DNA of 49,497 nt from an uncultured Butyrivibrio sp. (GTDB lineage Bacteria; Bacillota; Clostridia; Lachnospirales; Lachnospiraceae). Position numbers and translations under genes: made by a program. The notes under the pieces were generated by a model. The model made no database searches, was not told where the DNA came from, and saw nothing but the letters and a program-made list of their open reading frames with translations. Shown one piece after another: positions 17,534 to 25,962 of this stretch. Each line of letters opens with the position of its first letter. The stretch's first letter is position 1. The stretch lies in assembly GCA_946536145.1 (NCBI GenBank), contig CAMNEA010000014.1, positions 1 through 49,497 of the forward strand, read 5' to 3'.

Positions 17534-18385
17534 TCAGGTAGAGTATTTGTTCCTATAATCGCTGGGAGTGCTGCCGGTATGCTTTTTGAAAGCCTTGGAG
17601 AAGGTGAAGATATCTGCATAGCCGACAGCATTTCCTATATACTGGATGGGGTAGTCGGTTTCTTTCAGCATCTTCTGTGCCGTACTCATGCGGTAGGAGA
17701 GCAGATACCCCTTTATTGTATAGCCCGTGGCATCATGAAAGAGCCTTGAGAGGTAACTTCTGTTAAGTCCGCATATTCCCGCGATGCTCTCCATTGTGAT
17801 CTGCTCAGAGAATTTGAGCTGAATATATTTTATCACAGTCCTTACATATTTGAGCTGAAGGCTCTCAGCCGAAGCATCTTTTGTATGTCCGTATCTGCTC
17901 TTGAGATAATCCATAGTCTCATAGATTTTTCCAAGACAGTAGTATTCCCTCTCGTAGTTATTAAATATATCGTCTATGAGTGCTTTGAAAGACCCGGTTT
18001 CCTCCGGGCGTGAAGATACATCGAGAACGGGATTGTTTTCATCAAATCCAATATCCTTTAAAGCTGCATGAAATTCAGTTCCTCCGATATGGAGCCACTT
18101 GTAGCTCCACGGATCATCCCTGTCAGCTTCATAATAGGCAGATACTCTTGCCGGGATGTAAAATATCTGGTTTTCATGCACCTCATATCTCTTTTTCTCA
18201 ATCCGAAGAATTCCCTTTCCCGACAGAACATAGTGAATGATCCCTCTTGTGCGGATGATAGGTCCATAGGAATACCCGCCTTCACAGGCGTAGTTACCTA
18301 TTTCATAAAGCCTTACTTCCGCACTGTTGTCGTAATCGGTGAATGCACAAAAATCAAATCCGATACCGTTTTCTTTCATCTGCAT
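17534..18385 (-). CDS. AraC-family regulator of the alpha-galactoside operon
   Basis: The 283-residue protein has an N-terminal cupin-like ligand domain (about 20-150; RGIIHYVLSGKGIL, NQIFYIPA) and a C-terminal AraC DNA-binding domain (about 180-280) with both helix-turn-helix units: ESIAGICGLNRSYLSRLFHDATG and YIGNAVGYADIFTFSKAFKKHTGSTPSDYR. This resembles MsmR/RafR regulators. It is transcribed divergently from the binding-protein, permease and alpha-galactosidase operon, the usual place for its activator. The start at 18385 has GAGGT 9 bases upstream; a second ATG two codons later is less well placed. Confidence 0.92.
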   Translation of the reverse strand: MQMKENGIGFDFCAFTDYDNSAEVRLYEIGNYACEGGYSYGPIIRTRGIIHYVLSGKGILRIEKKRYEVHENQIFYIPARVSAYYEADRDDPWSYKWLHIGGTEFHAALKDIGFDENNPVLDVSSRPEETGSFKALIDDIFNNYEREYYCLGKIYETMDYLKSRYGHTKDASAESLQLKYVRTVIKYIQLKFSEQITMESIAGICGLNRSYLSRLFHDATGYTIKGYLLSYRMSTAQKMLKETDYPIQYIGNAVGYADIFTFSKAFKKHTGSTPSDYRNKYST

Positions 18386-18437
18386 AACAGTTTTACCTCA
18401 TATCTGCTTAAGCAGTCAGCCTTAAGTTTCCTTCCAA

Positions 18438-18452
18438 TGTCACAAAATGACA
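18438..18452. promoter_or_regulatory. Inverted repeat TGTCA-N5-TGACA in the divergent promoter region
   Basis: A perfect 5-bp inverted repeat with a 5-base centre, 52 bases upstream of the AraC-family start. It is a candidate regulator site; the factor is not known. Confidence 0.35.
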
Positions 18453-18508
18453 AATCCATATAACATAATATCATACCACCCGGGGCTTTGGAAAATTAGA
18501 ATAGGTTT

Positions 18509-18527
18509 TGTTCGAGGGGTTCGAACA
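18509..18527. promoter_or_regulatory. Operator candidate TGTTCGA-N5-TCGAACA before the alpha-galactoside operon
   Basis: A perfect 7-bp inverted repeat, which also reads as two GTTCGA direct repeats 9-10 bp apart. It overlaps a weak promoter (TTGTTC at 18508-18513, 17-bp spacer, AACATT). AraC-type activators bind direct repeats near the -35, so this is a plausible site for the divergent regulator. Confidence 0.5.
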
Positions 18528-18566
18528 TGAAACATTAAAACGCAGATCACCAAAAGGGAGGAAGAA

Positions 18567-19934
18567 ATGAATAAGAAATTAATTGCACTGTTATTGTCAT
18601 CAGTCATGGCAGCAAGCCTTGCAGGATGCGGGGAGAGCGCAGCTCCTGCAGCAACCGCAACAAATACTGAGTCGGGCCAGACGGCAGCTTCTGACGCAAA
18701 CGCAGCAGAGGGCGGATACTCAGTCGACTCTGTTACTATCAACATCTGGGATGCAAACCAGCAGGCAGGCCTTCAGGCAATCGCAGATGACTGGACTGCA
18801 AAATCAGGAGTAAAGGTAAACATCGAGGTTATCGACTGGGATAACTACTGGACACTTCTTGAGGCCGGTGCTTCAGGCGGAGAGATGCCCGACGTTTTCT
18901 GGATGCATTCAAACACAGCACAGATGTATATGGAAAATGACATCCTCTTAGATCTCACAGATTACATCGCGGCTGATTCATCCATAAATAAGGACAATTT
19001 CTATGAGGGAGTATGGAACCTGTACAGCAGCAATGGAAGACAGTATGCACTTCCCAAGGATCATGACACGATCGCACTTCTCTACAACAAGGCAATTTTT
19101 GACAAATACGGTGTGGAGTATCCCACAGATGAATGGACCTGGGATGATATGTATGAGGCAGCCAGGGCAATTACCGAAGGATCAAACGGAGATGTTTACG
19201 GCATGGCAATGAACACCTCAAATAACCAGGACGGCTGGTACAACCTTGTTTATGATTATGGCGCAGAAGTCATAACAGAAGACCACAAGGGAACAACGAT
19301 CGGATCAGCAGAGGGCAAGGCAGGAATGGAGATGGTAAGAAAGCTCCTTACAGTTGGTGCTCCCCAGTCAGTGGTTGCAGAGACAGGTACAGACTCACTG
19401 TTCATGTCAGGCAAGGCTGCCATGATCACACAGGGATCATGGATGATCAACGCCTTCTACACAGCAGAAAACCATGCTGACTATGCATGGGCAATGCTTC
19501 CTTACGCTGATACCAATGCAAACGGTTCCTGCGATGCAGGAGAGAGATACTCCGCATACAATGGTCTTGGCTGGGCAGCAAACGCCGGTGTAGCAGATCC
19601 CAAGGCATGCTATGATCTCATTTCTTACTTCTGCTCAGAGGAAGGACAGAAGAAGCAGGCACAGCTCGGAGTGACCATGGGCGGACTTAAGGGGGTATCA
19701 GAGGATTTCGCAAGTGCCTTCGAAGGAATGGATGTATCAGCATTTGTAAGAGCTGAGGAAGAAGGAGATCTGTTCTTCCGTCCTTATACAAGAAAGACTA
19801 CAGTATGGGAAGATGCTCTTCAGCAGCAGGGTGGATTCCTTGATGCATGGCAGAATCCCGAGGACAGTGCACTCATGGCAACTGCCTGTGACAATGCTCA
19901 GAAAATCATTGAGGATGCAATTGCAGCAGAATAA
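18567..19934 (+). CDS. Sugar ABC transporter binding lipoprotein (alpha-galactoside type)
   Basis: A 455-residue extracellular solute-binding protein, family 1. It has a lipoprotein signal with lipobox SLAGC (cysteine 21) and a linker rich in A, T and S. Typical features are INIWDANQQAGLQAIADDW near the N-terminus, DVFWMHSNTAQMYMEND, the aromatic hinge region, and GKAAMITQGSWMINAFY. It is the first gene of an operon with two permeases and a GH36 alpha-galactosidase, so it probably binds raffinose-type sugars. GGGAGGAAGAA precedes ATG. A hairpin between it and the permease genes could raise its relative expression. Confidence 0.93.
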   Translation: MNKKLIALLLSSVMAASLAGCGESAAPAATATNTESGQTAASDANAAEGGYSVDSVTINIWDANQQAGLQAIADDWTAKSGVKVNIEVIDWDNYWTLLEAGASGGEMPDVFWMHSNTAQMYMENDILLDLTDYIAADSSINKDNFYEGVWNLYSSNGRQYALPKDHDTIALLYNKAIFDKYGVEYPTDEWTWDDMYEAARAITEGSNGDVYGMAMNTSNNQDGWYNLVYDYGAEVITEDHKGTTIGSAEGKAGMEMVRKLLTVGAPQSVVAETGTDSLFMSGKAAMITQGSWMINAFYTAENHADYAWAMLPYADTNANGSCDAGERYSAYNGLGWAANAGVADPKACYDLISYFCSEEGQKKQAQLGVTMGGLKGVSEDFASAFEGMDVSAFVRAEEEGDLFFRPYTRKTTVWEDALQQQGGFLDAWQNPEDSALMATACDNAQKIIEDAIAAE

Positions 19935-19945
19935 ACAGTAGAAGA

Positions 19946-19971
19946 GAATGCCGGGGGATGCCTCGGCATTC
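19946..19971 (+). other. Intra-operon hairpin after the binding-protein gene
   Basis: The stem GAATGCCG (19946-19953) pairs with CGGCATTC (19964-19971) without a following T run. It is likely an mRNA-stabilising or partial attenuation hairpin that favours the binding-protein message. Confidence 0.6.
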
Positions 19972-19992
19972 ATTATCCGGATGGAGGGTTTT

Positions 19993-20883
19993 ATGGCTAA
20001 GAAAAAAATGACCCCGTCTCAGAAGAGACAGGCAATATGGGGATGGGCGTTCATCCTGCCGACGATGCTTGGGCTTATAGTTCTCAACTATTATCCCGCG
20101 ATCAACACTGTATATCAGTCTCTTTGCAAGACAGGAGACTTTGGAAAAGGGAATATATTTGTCGGACTTAATAACTACAAGGCGGTACTTGGATCGGCGG
20201 AGGTCTGGCAGTCACTTTGGAACACTGTGAAGTATGCGATAGTGGAGGTTCCGCTGGGAATAGTGATAGCGCTGATCCTGGCAGTTCTTATGCAGAAGAA
20301 GCTTGCGGGAAAGACTCTTTTCCGCACATTGTTCTTCCTTCCCATGGTATGCGCCCCGGCAGCAGTAGCCATGGTATGGAAGTGGCTCTACAATCAGCAG
20401 TTTGGACTGTTAAACAATGTTCTTCACACAAATGTCGCCTGGATATCCGATCCAAAGATCGCATGGATCAGCGTCGGAATAATCGGAGTCTGGTCAATCA
20501 TAGGCTACAACATGGTACTGTTTATCGGAGGACTTCAGGAGATTCCAAAGGACTACTATGAGGCAGCCCAGATTGATGGTGCTTCAGCTGTGCGACAGTT
20601 CTTTTCCATAACAGTTCCCCTGCTCAGCCCTACAACCTTCTTCATCGTTCAGACCAGGATCATCGGCGCACTCACGGTATTCGACCTGATGTTCATGGTA
20701 ATGGACAAGACAAATCTTGCACTTAACAAGACCCAGTCCATTGTTTATCTGTTCTATACCTACGCCTTTACCAACGGCAACAGAGGGTACGGCGCTGCCA
20801 TAGTTATGGTTCTTGTGGTGTTTATCATGATAGTTACGTTCTTCCTTCAGAAGCTTGAAAAGAAGATTGTTTATTACAACTGA
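19993..20883 (+). CDS. Sugar ABC transporter permease, MalF-like
   Basis: A 296-residue integral membrane protein of the CUT1 family with six helices. The ABC-permease EAA loop is visible as YYEAAQIDGASAVRQFFSITVPLL, the contact site for the ATPase. The start is ATG 19993 (MAKKKMTPSQKRQ), preceded by GGAGGG; a longer reading frame from 19948 has no ribosome site and covers the hairpin. It pairs with the next permease. No ATPase gene is in the operon, which is normal for systems using a shared MsmK-type ATPase. Confidence 0.95.
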   Translation: MAKKKMTPSQKRQAIWGWAFILPTMLGLIVLNYYPAINTVYQSLCKTGDFGKGNIFVGLNNYKAVLGSAEVWQSLWNTVKYAIVEVPLGIVIALILAVLMQKKLAGKTLFRTLFFLPMVCAPAAVAMVWKWLYNQQFGLLNNVLHTNVAWISDPKIAWISVGIIGVWSIIGYNMVLFIGGLQEIPKDYYEAAQIDGASAVRQFFSITVPLLSPTTFFIVQTRIIGALTVFDLMFMVMDKTNLALNKTQSIVYLFYTYAFTNGNRGYGAAIVMVLVVFIMIVTFFLQKLEKKIVYYN

Positions 20884-20901
20884 TTGTAAAGGAGTATAAT
20901 T

Positions 20902-21744
20902 ATGGACAGCATCAGTACAAGATACAAGATCAATAAATTCATAACATATATGGTTCTCATCATTTTTGCGGTTATCATGCTTGTGCCGTTTGTATGGATG
21001 ATACTCACGGCCATCAAGACCAATCAGGAGGCTATAAGCGTTGACCCGTTTTATATCTTTCCGCACAACGGCTGGCATTTTGAGAACTTCGCAACCGTGT
21101 GGAAGAGCTACAACTTCATAACACTTTATAAAAACACGATCCTGTTTATTATATTCCGTGTAATCTGCGCCTGCCTCACGGCAACAATGGCAGGTTATGC
21201 CTTTGGAAGGCTTGAGTTCCCCGGGAAAAAGATCATGTTCTCACTGGTACTTATCCAGATGATGATCCCTGCACAGATCTTTGTAATACCCCAGTACCTT
21301 ATGGTGTCCAAGCTCCATCTCCTAAATACCACTGCAGGACTGGTATTCCCCGGACTTGTGACAGCATTTGGAACTTACCTTTTAAAGACAGGCTATCAGT
21401 CGCTGCCCAAGGATCTTGAGGAAGCGGCTGCAATTGACGGATGTAACATAGGACAGACATTTCTTTTTATAATGCTGCCACTTACCAGATCATCCATGGT
21501 CTCACTTGGAATATTTACAGCGCTTTTTGCATTCAAGGATCTTATGTGGCCGATGATCGTCTGCACAAATGCAAACACCACTACCTTAAGTGCAGGCCTT
21601 GCCAAGATGCAGGGACAGTACGGAAGCGATTACCCTGCGATGATGGCAGCGGCAGTTCTTGCGATCGTACCTATGATCGTGATCTACATAGTATTCCAGA
21701 AACAGTTTGTTGAGGGTATAGCAACCTCAGGAGGAAAGCTTTGA
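20902..21744 (+). CDS. Sugar ABC transporter permease, MalG-like
   Basis: A 280-residue membrane protein with six helices and the EAA loop LEEAAAIDGCNIGQTFLFIMLPL. The N-terminal helix (TYMVLIIFAVIMLVPFVWMILTAIK) and the segment YAFGRLEFPGKK are typical of the second CUT1 permease. AAGGAG lies 9 bases before ATG. It begins 18 bases after the first permease and ends one base before the alpha-galactosidase start, so translation is coupled. Confidence 0.95.
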   Translation: MDSISTRYKINKFITYMVLIIFAVIMLVPFVWMILTAIKTNQEAISVDPFYIFPHNGWHFENFATVWKSYNFITLYKNTILFIIFRVICACLTATMAGYAFGRLEFPGKKIMFSLVLIQMMIPAQIFVIPQYLMVSKLHLLNTTAGLVFPGLVTAFGTYLLKTGYQSLPKDLEEAAAIDGCNIGQTFLFIMLPLTRSSMVSLGIFTALFAFKDLMWPMIVCTNANTTTLSAGLAKMQGQYGSDYPAMMAAAVLAIVPMIVIYIVFQKQFVEGIATSGGKL

Positions 21745-21745
21745 T

Positions 21746-23995
21746 ATGTCAATAGTATTTGATGAAAAGAGTAAGGTCTTTTGTCTGGTAACAAGGAACA
21801 CTGAGTATCAGATAAAGATCAATGAGATAGGGATTGTACTTCACACCTACTACGGGAAAAGAGTGGGCGGCTATGATATGAGTTATCTCTATAGGAAGAT
21901 GGACAGAGGCTTTTCCGGAAACCCTTATGAGTGCAGGAATAAAAGGGGGATGTCTTCCGACACTCTTCCCCAGGAGTATTCAACGGATGGGGCAGGAGAC
22001 TACAGGGTGAGCGCACTGTCGGTACGTCTTTCAAACGGCTCAGGAACCTGCGACCTAAGATACAGGGGGCATGATATCTTTTCCGGCAGGGAGGAGCTCA
22101 AAGGTCTTCCCTATGTAAGGGCAGAGGAAGATAAGGTCGATACACTACGGCTTTACCTTGAGGATAAGACCGCAGGACTTCTTGTAACTCTCTCTTATCA
22201 GGTATTTGAGGAGAAAGATATTATCTCAAGATATACCGTTATTAAGAATGAATCGGAGGAAGCTCTGTTTATAGACAAGGCTGCTTCCGCATGCATGGAT
22301 ATTGTGGGAAAAGAGCTTGACCTCATAAGCTTCCACGGCCGCCACGCCTTCGAGAGGCAGCCTGAGAGGAGAAGGGTCGGACATGAGATCAGCAGGATAA
22401 GCTCCAAGAGGGGCACCAGCAGTCACCATAACAATCCCTTTGTGATACTCTGCGACAGGGACACCGGTGAGTGGCATGGGGACAGCTATGGCGTGATGCT
22501 CATTTATTCCGGGGAGCACGCGCAGGAGATAGAAAAGGATCAGGCAGGATCGATCCGCGTTGTATCGGGAATCGCTGATGATCATTTCAGATGGAAGCTG
22601 ACACCCGGTGAAGAGTTTGTAACACCTGAGGCAATGCTGGCATTTACAGACAAGGGTCTGTCTGAGCTAAGCTGCCTTTTCCACAGAATAATCCGTGAAA
22701 ATATCTGCCCGGAGCAGTTTCGCAGTATAAAGCGCCCTGTCCTTATGAACAACTGGGAGGGCACCTACTTTGACTTTGATGATGAGAAGATAATGGATAT
22801 TGCTGACAGCGCTGCAGAGGCGGGCTGTGAGATGCTTGTGCTCGACGATGGCTGGTTTGGCGAAAGAAACGATGACCACGCAGGACTTGGCGACTGGGTG
22901 GTGAACAAAAATAAACTAAGAAGCGGCCTTGCCCGGATAGCTGATCATGTGGAGAGCCTTGGAATGAAGTTCGGACTCTGGTTTGAGCCTGAGATGGTAA
23001 ATGAGGACTCAGACCTCTACAGGACGCATCCCGAATGGGCTCTTACAGACCCTGACAGGAAGCCTGTGATGGGAAGGGACCAGCTTGTACTTGATATGTC
23101 AAGGCCTGAAGTTGTGGACTATCTGTATGAGAGTATTTCTGCCATATTACAGAGCGCGAAGATCTCTTATGTTAAGTGGGACTTCAACAGATCACTGGCC
23201 AATGTCTTTTCGAGGGGAGTACCTTCAGACAGGCAGGGTGAGGTATCTCACAGATTTGTCCTCGGCTCGTATGATCTGATGGAGAGATTAAGAGAGAGTT
23301 TTCCTGATGTGATGATAGAGGGGTGTTCAGGAGGCGGTGGAAGGTTTGACGCCGGCATTATGTTCTATTCCCCTCAGATATGGTGCTCCGACAACACCGA
23401 GGCCATAAACCGTCTCAGGATCCAAAAGGGCACATCCTACGCCTATCCTGTCAGCACGATCGGAAGCCACGTGTCTGCATCTCCGAATCATCAGACGGGA
23501 CGCGAGGTACCGCTCATGACAAGGGCTATAATCGCGATGGCAGGAACCTTTGGCTATGAGCTTGATCCAAGACAGCTAAGCGAAGACGACAAGGCGATGA
23601 TCAGGGAGCAGATAAAGACCTTTAACAGGTTCTATGATCTGATCCAGAGAGGAAGATACCTTCGTCTTTCAGATGATCTTGATGAGGAGTATTTCACATC
23701 CTGGGGATTTGTGTCAGAGGACAGGTCAGAGGCGCTTGTAAGTTTGGTTGTGACTGATGTGAGGGCCAACCCGGAGGTTATGTATGTGAAAATGAGAGGA
23801 CTGGATCCGGACGCTCTGTATGAGGTCGACAATGTGCTCTCATCCTGCGAAAGAGTCCCTGAAAACGAGGCGGGTGCCCGCGAGAATATTGTAGGACAGA
23901 CCTACAGCGGAGCTGCGCTTATGAATGGAGGGTATGCGATCGACCCGATGTTTGGATGCTATCCGTCAATACAGGTTCATTTTGTAAAAAAGTGA
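21746..23995 (+). CDS. Alpha-galactosidase, glycoside hydrolase family 36
   Basis: A 749-residue enzyme, the usual size for bacterial GH36. The catalytic residues are in clear context: nucleophile D479 in KWDFNRS and acid/base D549 in WCSDNTE. The GCSGGGGRFD segment and LVLDDGWFG are also family marks. The N-terminal beta-sandwich (about 1-320) and a C-terminal beta domain flank the barrel. No signal peptide, so it acts in the cytoplasm on raffinose, melibiose or other alpha-galactosides brought in by the adjacent transporter, releasing galactose. GAGGAAAG precedes ATG, with the Shine-Dalgarno sequence inside the end of the permease gene. Confidence 0.97.
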   Translation: MSIVFDEKSKVFCLVTRNTEYQIKINEIGIVLHTYYGKRVGGYDMSYLYRKMDRGFSGNPYECRNKRGMSSDTLPQEYSTDGAGDYRVSALSVRLSNGSGTCDLRYRGHDIFSGREELKGLPYVRAEEDKVDTLRLYLEDKTAGLLVTLSYQVFEEKDIISRYTVIKNESEEALFIDKAASACMDIVGKELDLISFHGRHAFERQPERRRVGHEISRISSKRGTSSHHNNPFVILCDRDTGEWHGDSYGVMLIYSGEHAQEIEKDQAGSIRVVSGIADDHFRWKLTPGEEFVTPEAMLAFTDKGLSELSCLFHRIIRENICPEQFRSIKRPVLMNNWEGTYFDFDDEKIMDIADSAAEAGCEMLVLDDGWFGERNDDHAGLGDWVVNKNKLRSGLARIADHVESLGMKFGLWFEPEMVNEDSDLYRTHPEWALTDPDRKPVMGRDQLVLDMSRPEVVDYLYESISAILQSAKISYVKWDFNRSLANVFSRGVPSDRQGEVSHRFVLGSYDLMERLRESFPDVMIEGCSGGGGRFDAGIMFYSPQIWCSDNTEAINRLRIQKGTSYAYPVSTIGSHVSASPNHQTGREVPLMTRAIIAMAGTFGYELDPRQLSEDDKAMIREQIKTFNRFYDLIQRGRYLRLSDDLDEEYFTSWGFVSEDRSEALVSLVVTDVRANPEVMYVKMRGLDPDALYEVDNVLSSCERVPENEAGARENIVGQTYSGAALMNGGYAIDPMFGCYPSIQVHFVKK

Positions 23996-23996
23996 T

Positions 23997-24149
23997 ATGA
24001 CAAGAAAAAGCCGCAGTCCCGGTATACAGCCGGGGATTGCGGCTATTCTGAGCATCAACTCTTTTTATGGGGTCCTTTATACCGTCAGCGATGACGGGGT
24101 GTTTACTGTGTCCTGGCTGTATTATGCCCTTGAGGCCATCTTTAAGTAA
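23997..24149 (+). CDS. Possible 50-residue protein coupled to the alpha-galactosidase gene
   Basis: An ATG one base after the GH36 stop (TGATATG) opens 50 codons that end in TAA. The product has a basic start (MTRKSRSPG), a hydrophobic middle (IAAILSINSFYGVLYTV) and an aromatic end (WLYYALEAIFK), like a small membrane-associated protein. Coupled reading after the upstream stop would make it translatable without its own ribosome site. A strong hairpin (24009-24044) lies inside the coding part, which argues either for an expression checkpoint or against this being a gene. No family recognised. Confidence 0.4.
   Translation: MTRKSRSPGIQPGIAAILSINSFYGVLYTVSDDGVFTVSWLYYALEAIFK
24009..24044. terminator. 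Strong GC-rich hairpin just after the alpha-galactosidase gene
   Basis: The stem 24009-24022/24030-24044 (AGCCGCAGTCCCGG arm, one bulge) is preceded by AAAAA but not followed by T, so on the plus strand it lacks the U tract. On the minus strand it would be a proper terminator, though no minus-strand gene is near. Confidence 0.5.
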
Positions 24150-24195
24150 TTTTTAAGTCTGTGTCTTATCATCTCTGTTAAAGGAGGGAACACCT

Positions 24196-25350
24196 ATGAT
24201 AAGACATAGACTTTTAATTATTTATGGAATAATGCTGGTCTCATTTACAACATATATATCACTTGATACGTTCGTCCTGGCGAGTGCATATCAATCTGAT
24301 GCCGGCCGGCCTAACACATCGATGTTTGCCGATGGCAGCGTAAAGAGCCTGGACCTGGAAGAGGATACAACAAATGAACAGGTAATAGACATGAGCGAAG
24401 ACTCCCAAAGCGCTGATACCCCGGATGAAATAAGCGCAGACACTGATGCCGCAGACACTGCGAAAGGAGAAGGAAAGAGCACCGGAACCGGAAAGAGCAG
24501 GAAACATTCGGGACGAGGCAAGACTTCAACTAAGGCAGACAGCTCTGAAACAGGGGATAATGATGCAACCGCCTCCGCGACACAAAATACTGATTCGCAG
24601 CAGGTGACGCCGGCAGAAAATGAAGCCGGCAAGATAGGCAGCTTCACTTCAGACGATGCAAAAATCAGCCTGACAAAGTATGACTATGAGGGAACTGCTG
24701 TATATGTGGCAGATGTAACCCTGAGCTCGGCAGAGTACTTGAAGACGGCTTTTGCAAGTGGAACCTACGGAAAAAACATAACACAGACAACATCATCCAT
24801 GGCTTCTGATAACAGCGCAGTCCTTGCAATCAACGGGGACAACTATGGTTCGCAGGAAGCTGGATATGTAATAAGGAACGGAGTTGTCTATAGGGACGAA
24901 GCGGGCAAAAATGATGTTCTGTGCATATATGCCGATGGAAGCATGGAGGTCATTGATCCTTCTGAGTACACAGCGCAGGAACTTGTAGATAAGGGAGTGT
25001 GGCAGGCATTTTCTTTTGGACCTTCACTGATCGAGGATGGGAGCGTAGCAGTTACGCAGAGCGATGAGGTTGGCAAGGCAAAAGCAAGCAACCCACGGAC
25101 TGCCATTGGCATAATCTCTGACCTGCACTATCTCTTTGTCGTATCCGACGGAAGAACCGACAGCAGCGAAGGCCTGTCACTTTATCAGCTCGCCACTTTT
25201 ATGGAGAGCCTTGGAGCGACCGCTGCGTATAACCTGGACGGCGGCGGTTCCTCTACCATGGTATTTAAGGGGGAGGTCATCAACAACCCCACTACTTCAG
25301 GCAATTCTATTAAGGAAAGGAAGGTGAATGACATTGTCTACATTGGATGA
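24196..25350 (+). CDS. Membrane-anchored phosphodiester glycosidase (NAGPA) family protein
   Basis: A 384-residue protein with an N-terminal membrane anchor (about 6-27), a low-complexity Ser/Thr/Asp/Lys spacer (about 35-145) and a C-terminal NAGPA domain (PF09992, about 150-384). Domain marks are AINGDNYG, NPRTAIGI, FVVSDGRT and NLDGGGSSTMVF. The family includes enzymes that remove GlcNAc caps from phosphodiesters and many bacterial surface exopolysaccharide enzymes. It is probably outside the cell on the surface. AAGGAGGG precedes ATG. The 3' end overlaps the next gene by 23 bases. Confidence 0.88.
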   Translation: MIRHRLLIIYGIMLVSFTTYISLDTFVLASAYQSDAGRPNTSMFADGSVKSLDLEEDTTNEQVIDMSEDSQSADTPDEISADTDAADTAKGEGKSTGTGKSRKHSGRGKTSTKADSSETGDNDATASATQNTDSQQVTPAENEAGKIGSFTSDDAKISLTKYDYEGTAVYVADVTLSSAEYLKTAFASGTYGKNITQTTSSMASDNSAVLAINGDNYGSQEAGYVIRNGVVYRDEAGKNDVLCIYADGSMEVIDPSEYTAQELVDKGVWQAFSFGPSLIEDGSVAVTQSDEVGKAKASNPRTAIGIISDLHYLFVVSDGRTDSSEGLSLYQLATFMESLGATAAYNLDGGGSSTMVFKGEVINNPTTSGNSIKERKVNDIVYIG

Positions 25351-25738
25351 TAGAAGTAAAGAAATGTTTGAAAGTGCTTTTGGACAGCTCTTATTCGCTT
25401 TTTTCTGTGGTCTGTTTGGCGCTGTATATGAGATCTTCAGCCATGAGGTATACTCATATTTTATGATATATGCATTTGCGATCCCGCTTATATTTGGAGT
25501 TATTATACCATTTGTACTTCTAAGGTTCACCGGGATGAGAGTCACTGGACATGCGATGTCAGTCTTAAACATGGCGATTGTTACACTTACAGTCGGCTGT
25601 ATATTCAGGGGAGTTCTTGATATCTACGGAACAACAAACAGGATGATCATAGTATATCCTTCTGTATCGGCCATATTATTTGTTTTGGCGGTATGCATAT
25701 ACATGCTTATGCAGATTGGTTCGGACCGTGCAGGATGA
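25328..25738 (+). CDS. Small four-helix membrane protein, unknown function
   Basis: A 136-residue hydrophobic protein with about four membrane helices (near 18-35, 40-62, 75-93 and 108-128). The start overlaps the end of the NAGPA-family gene and has a good site (GGAAGGTGA), so they are co-translated. The C-terminal helix runs into DNA that in another frame encodes the thioredoxin active site, so the last residues (MQIGSDRAG) may not be the original end. I do not recognise a family. Confidence 0.7.
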   Translation: MTLSTLDDRSKEMFESAFGQLLFAFFCGLFGAVYEIFSHEVYSYFMIYAFAIPLIFGVIIPFVLLRFTGMRVTGHAMSVLNMAIVTLTVGCIFRGVLDIYGTTNRMIIVYPSVSAILFVLAVCIYMLMQIGSDRAG

Positions 25739-25950
25739 TGGGACCGGTTGTCGAAGAGCTCGCAAAAGAGTATGATGGTAAGATAAAAGTTGGAAAGGTC
25801 AACGTAGACGAGCAGCCGGAACTTGCATCAAAGTTTGGGGTGATGAGCATTCCTTACTTTGCTTTTGTGAAAGGCGGCAGAGTTGTAGAAGATGAGCTCG
25901 GAGCAATTCCGAAGGAGAGACTTGTTAAAAAACTTGAAGCGTTGGTCTGA
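25693..25950 (+). pseudogene. Thioredoxin lacking its N-terminus, with altered active site (WFGPC)
   Basis: The frame encodes YADWFGPCRMMGPVVEELA ... VGKVNVDEQPELASKFGVMSIPYFAFVKGG, clearly the second three quarters of a thioredoxin of about 105 residues, including the cis-proline (SIPYF). The first active-site cysteine is phenylalanine (FGPC instead of CGPC), so dithiol chemistry is lost. The first 20-25 residues (beta1-alpha1) are missing, and the frame upstream does not resemble thioredoxin. The region overlaps the end of the membrane-protein gene in another frame, and no ribosome site fits ATG 25693. A deletion joining the two genes is the simplest explanation; a degenerate functional protein is possible. 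Confidence 0.65.
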
Positions 25951-25962
25951 ATAAATACAGGA

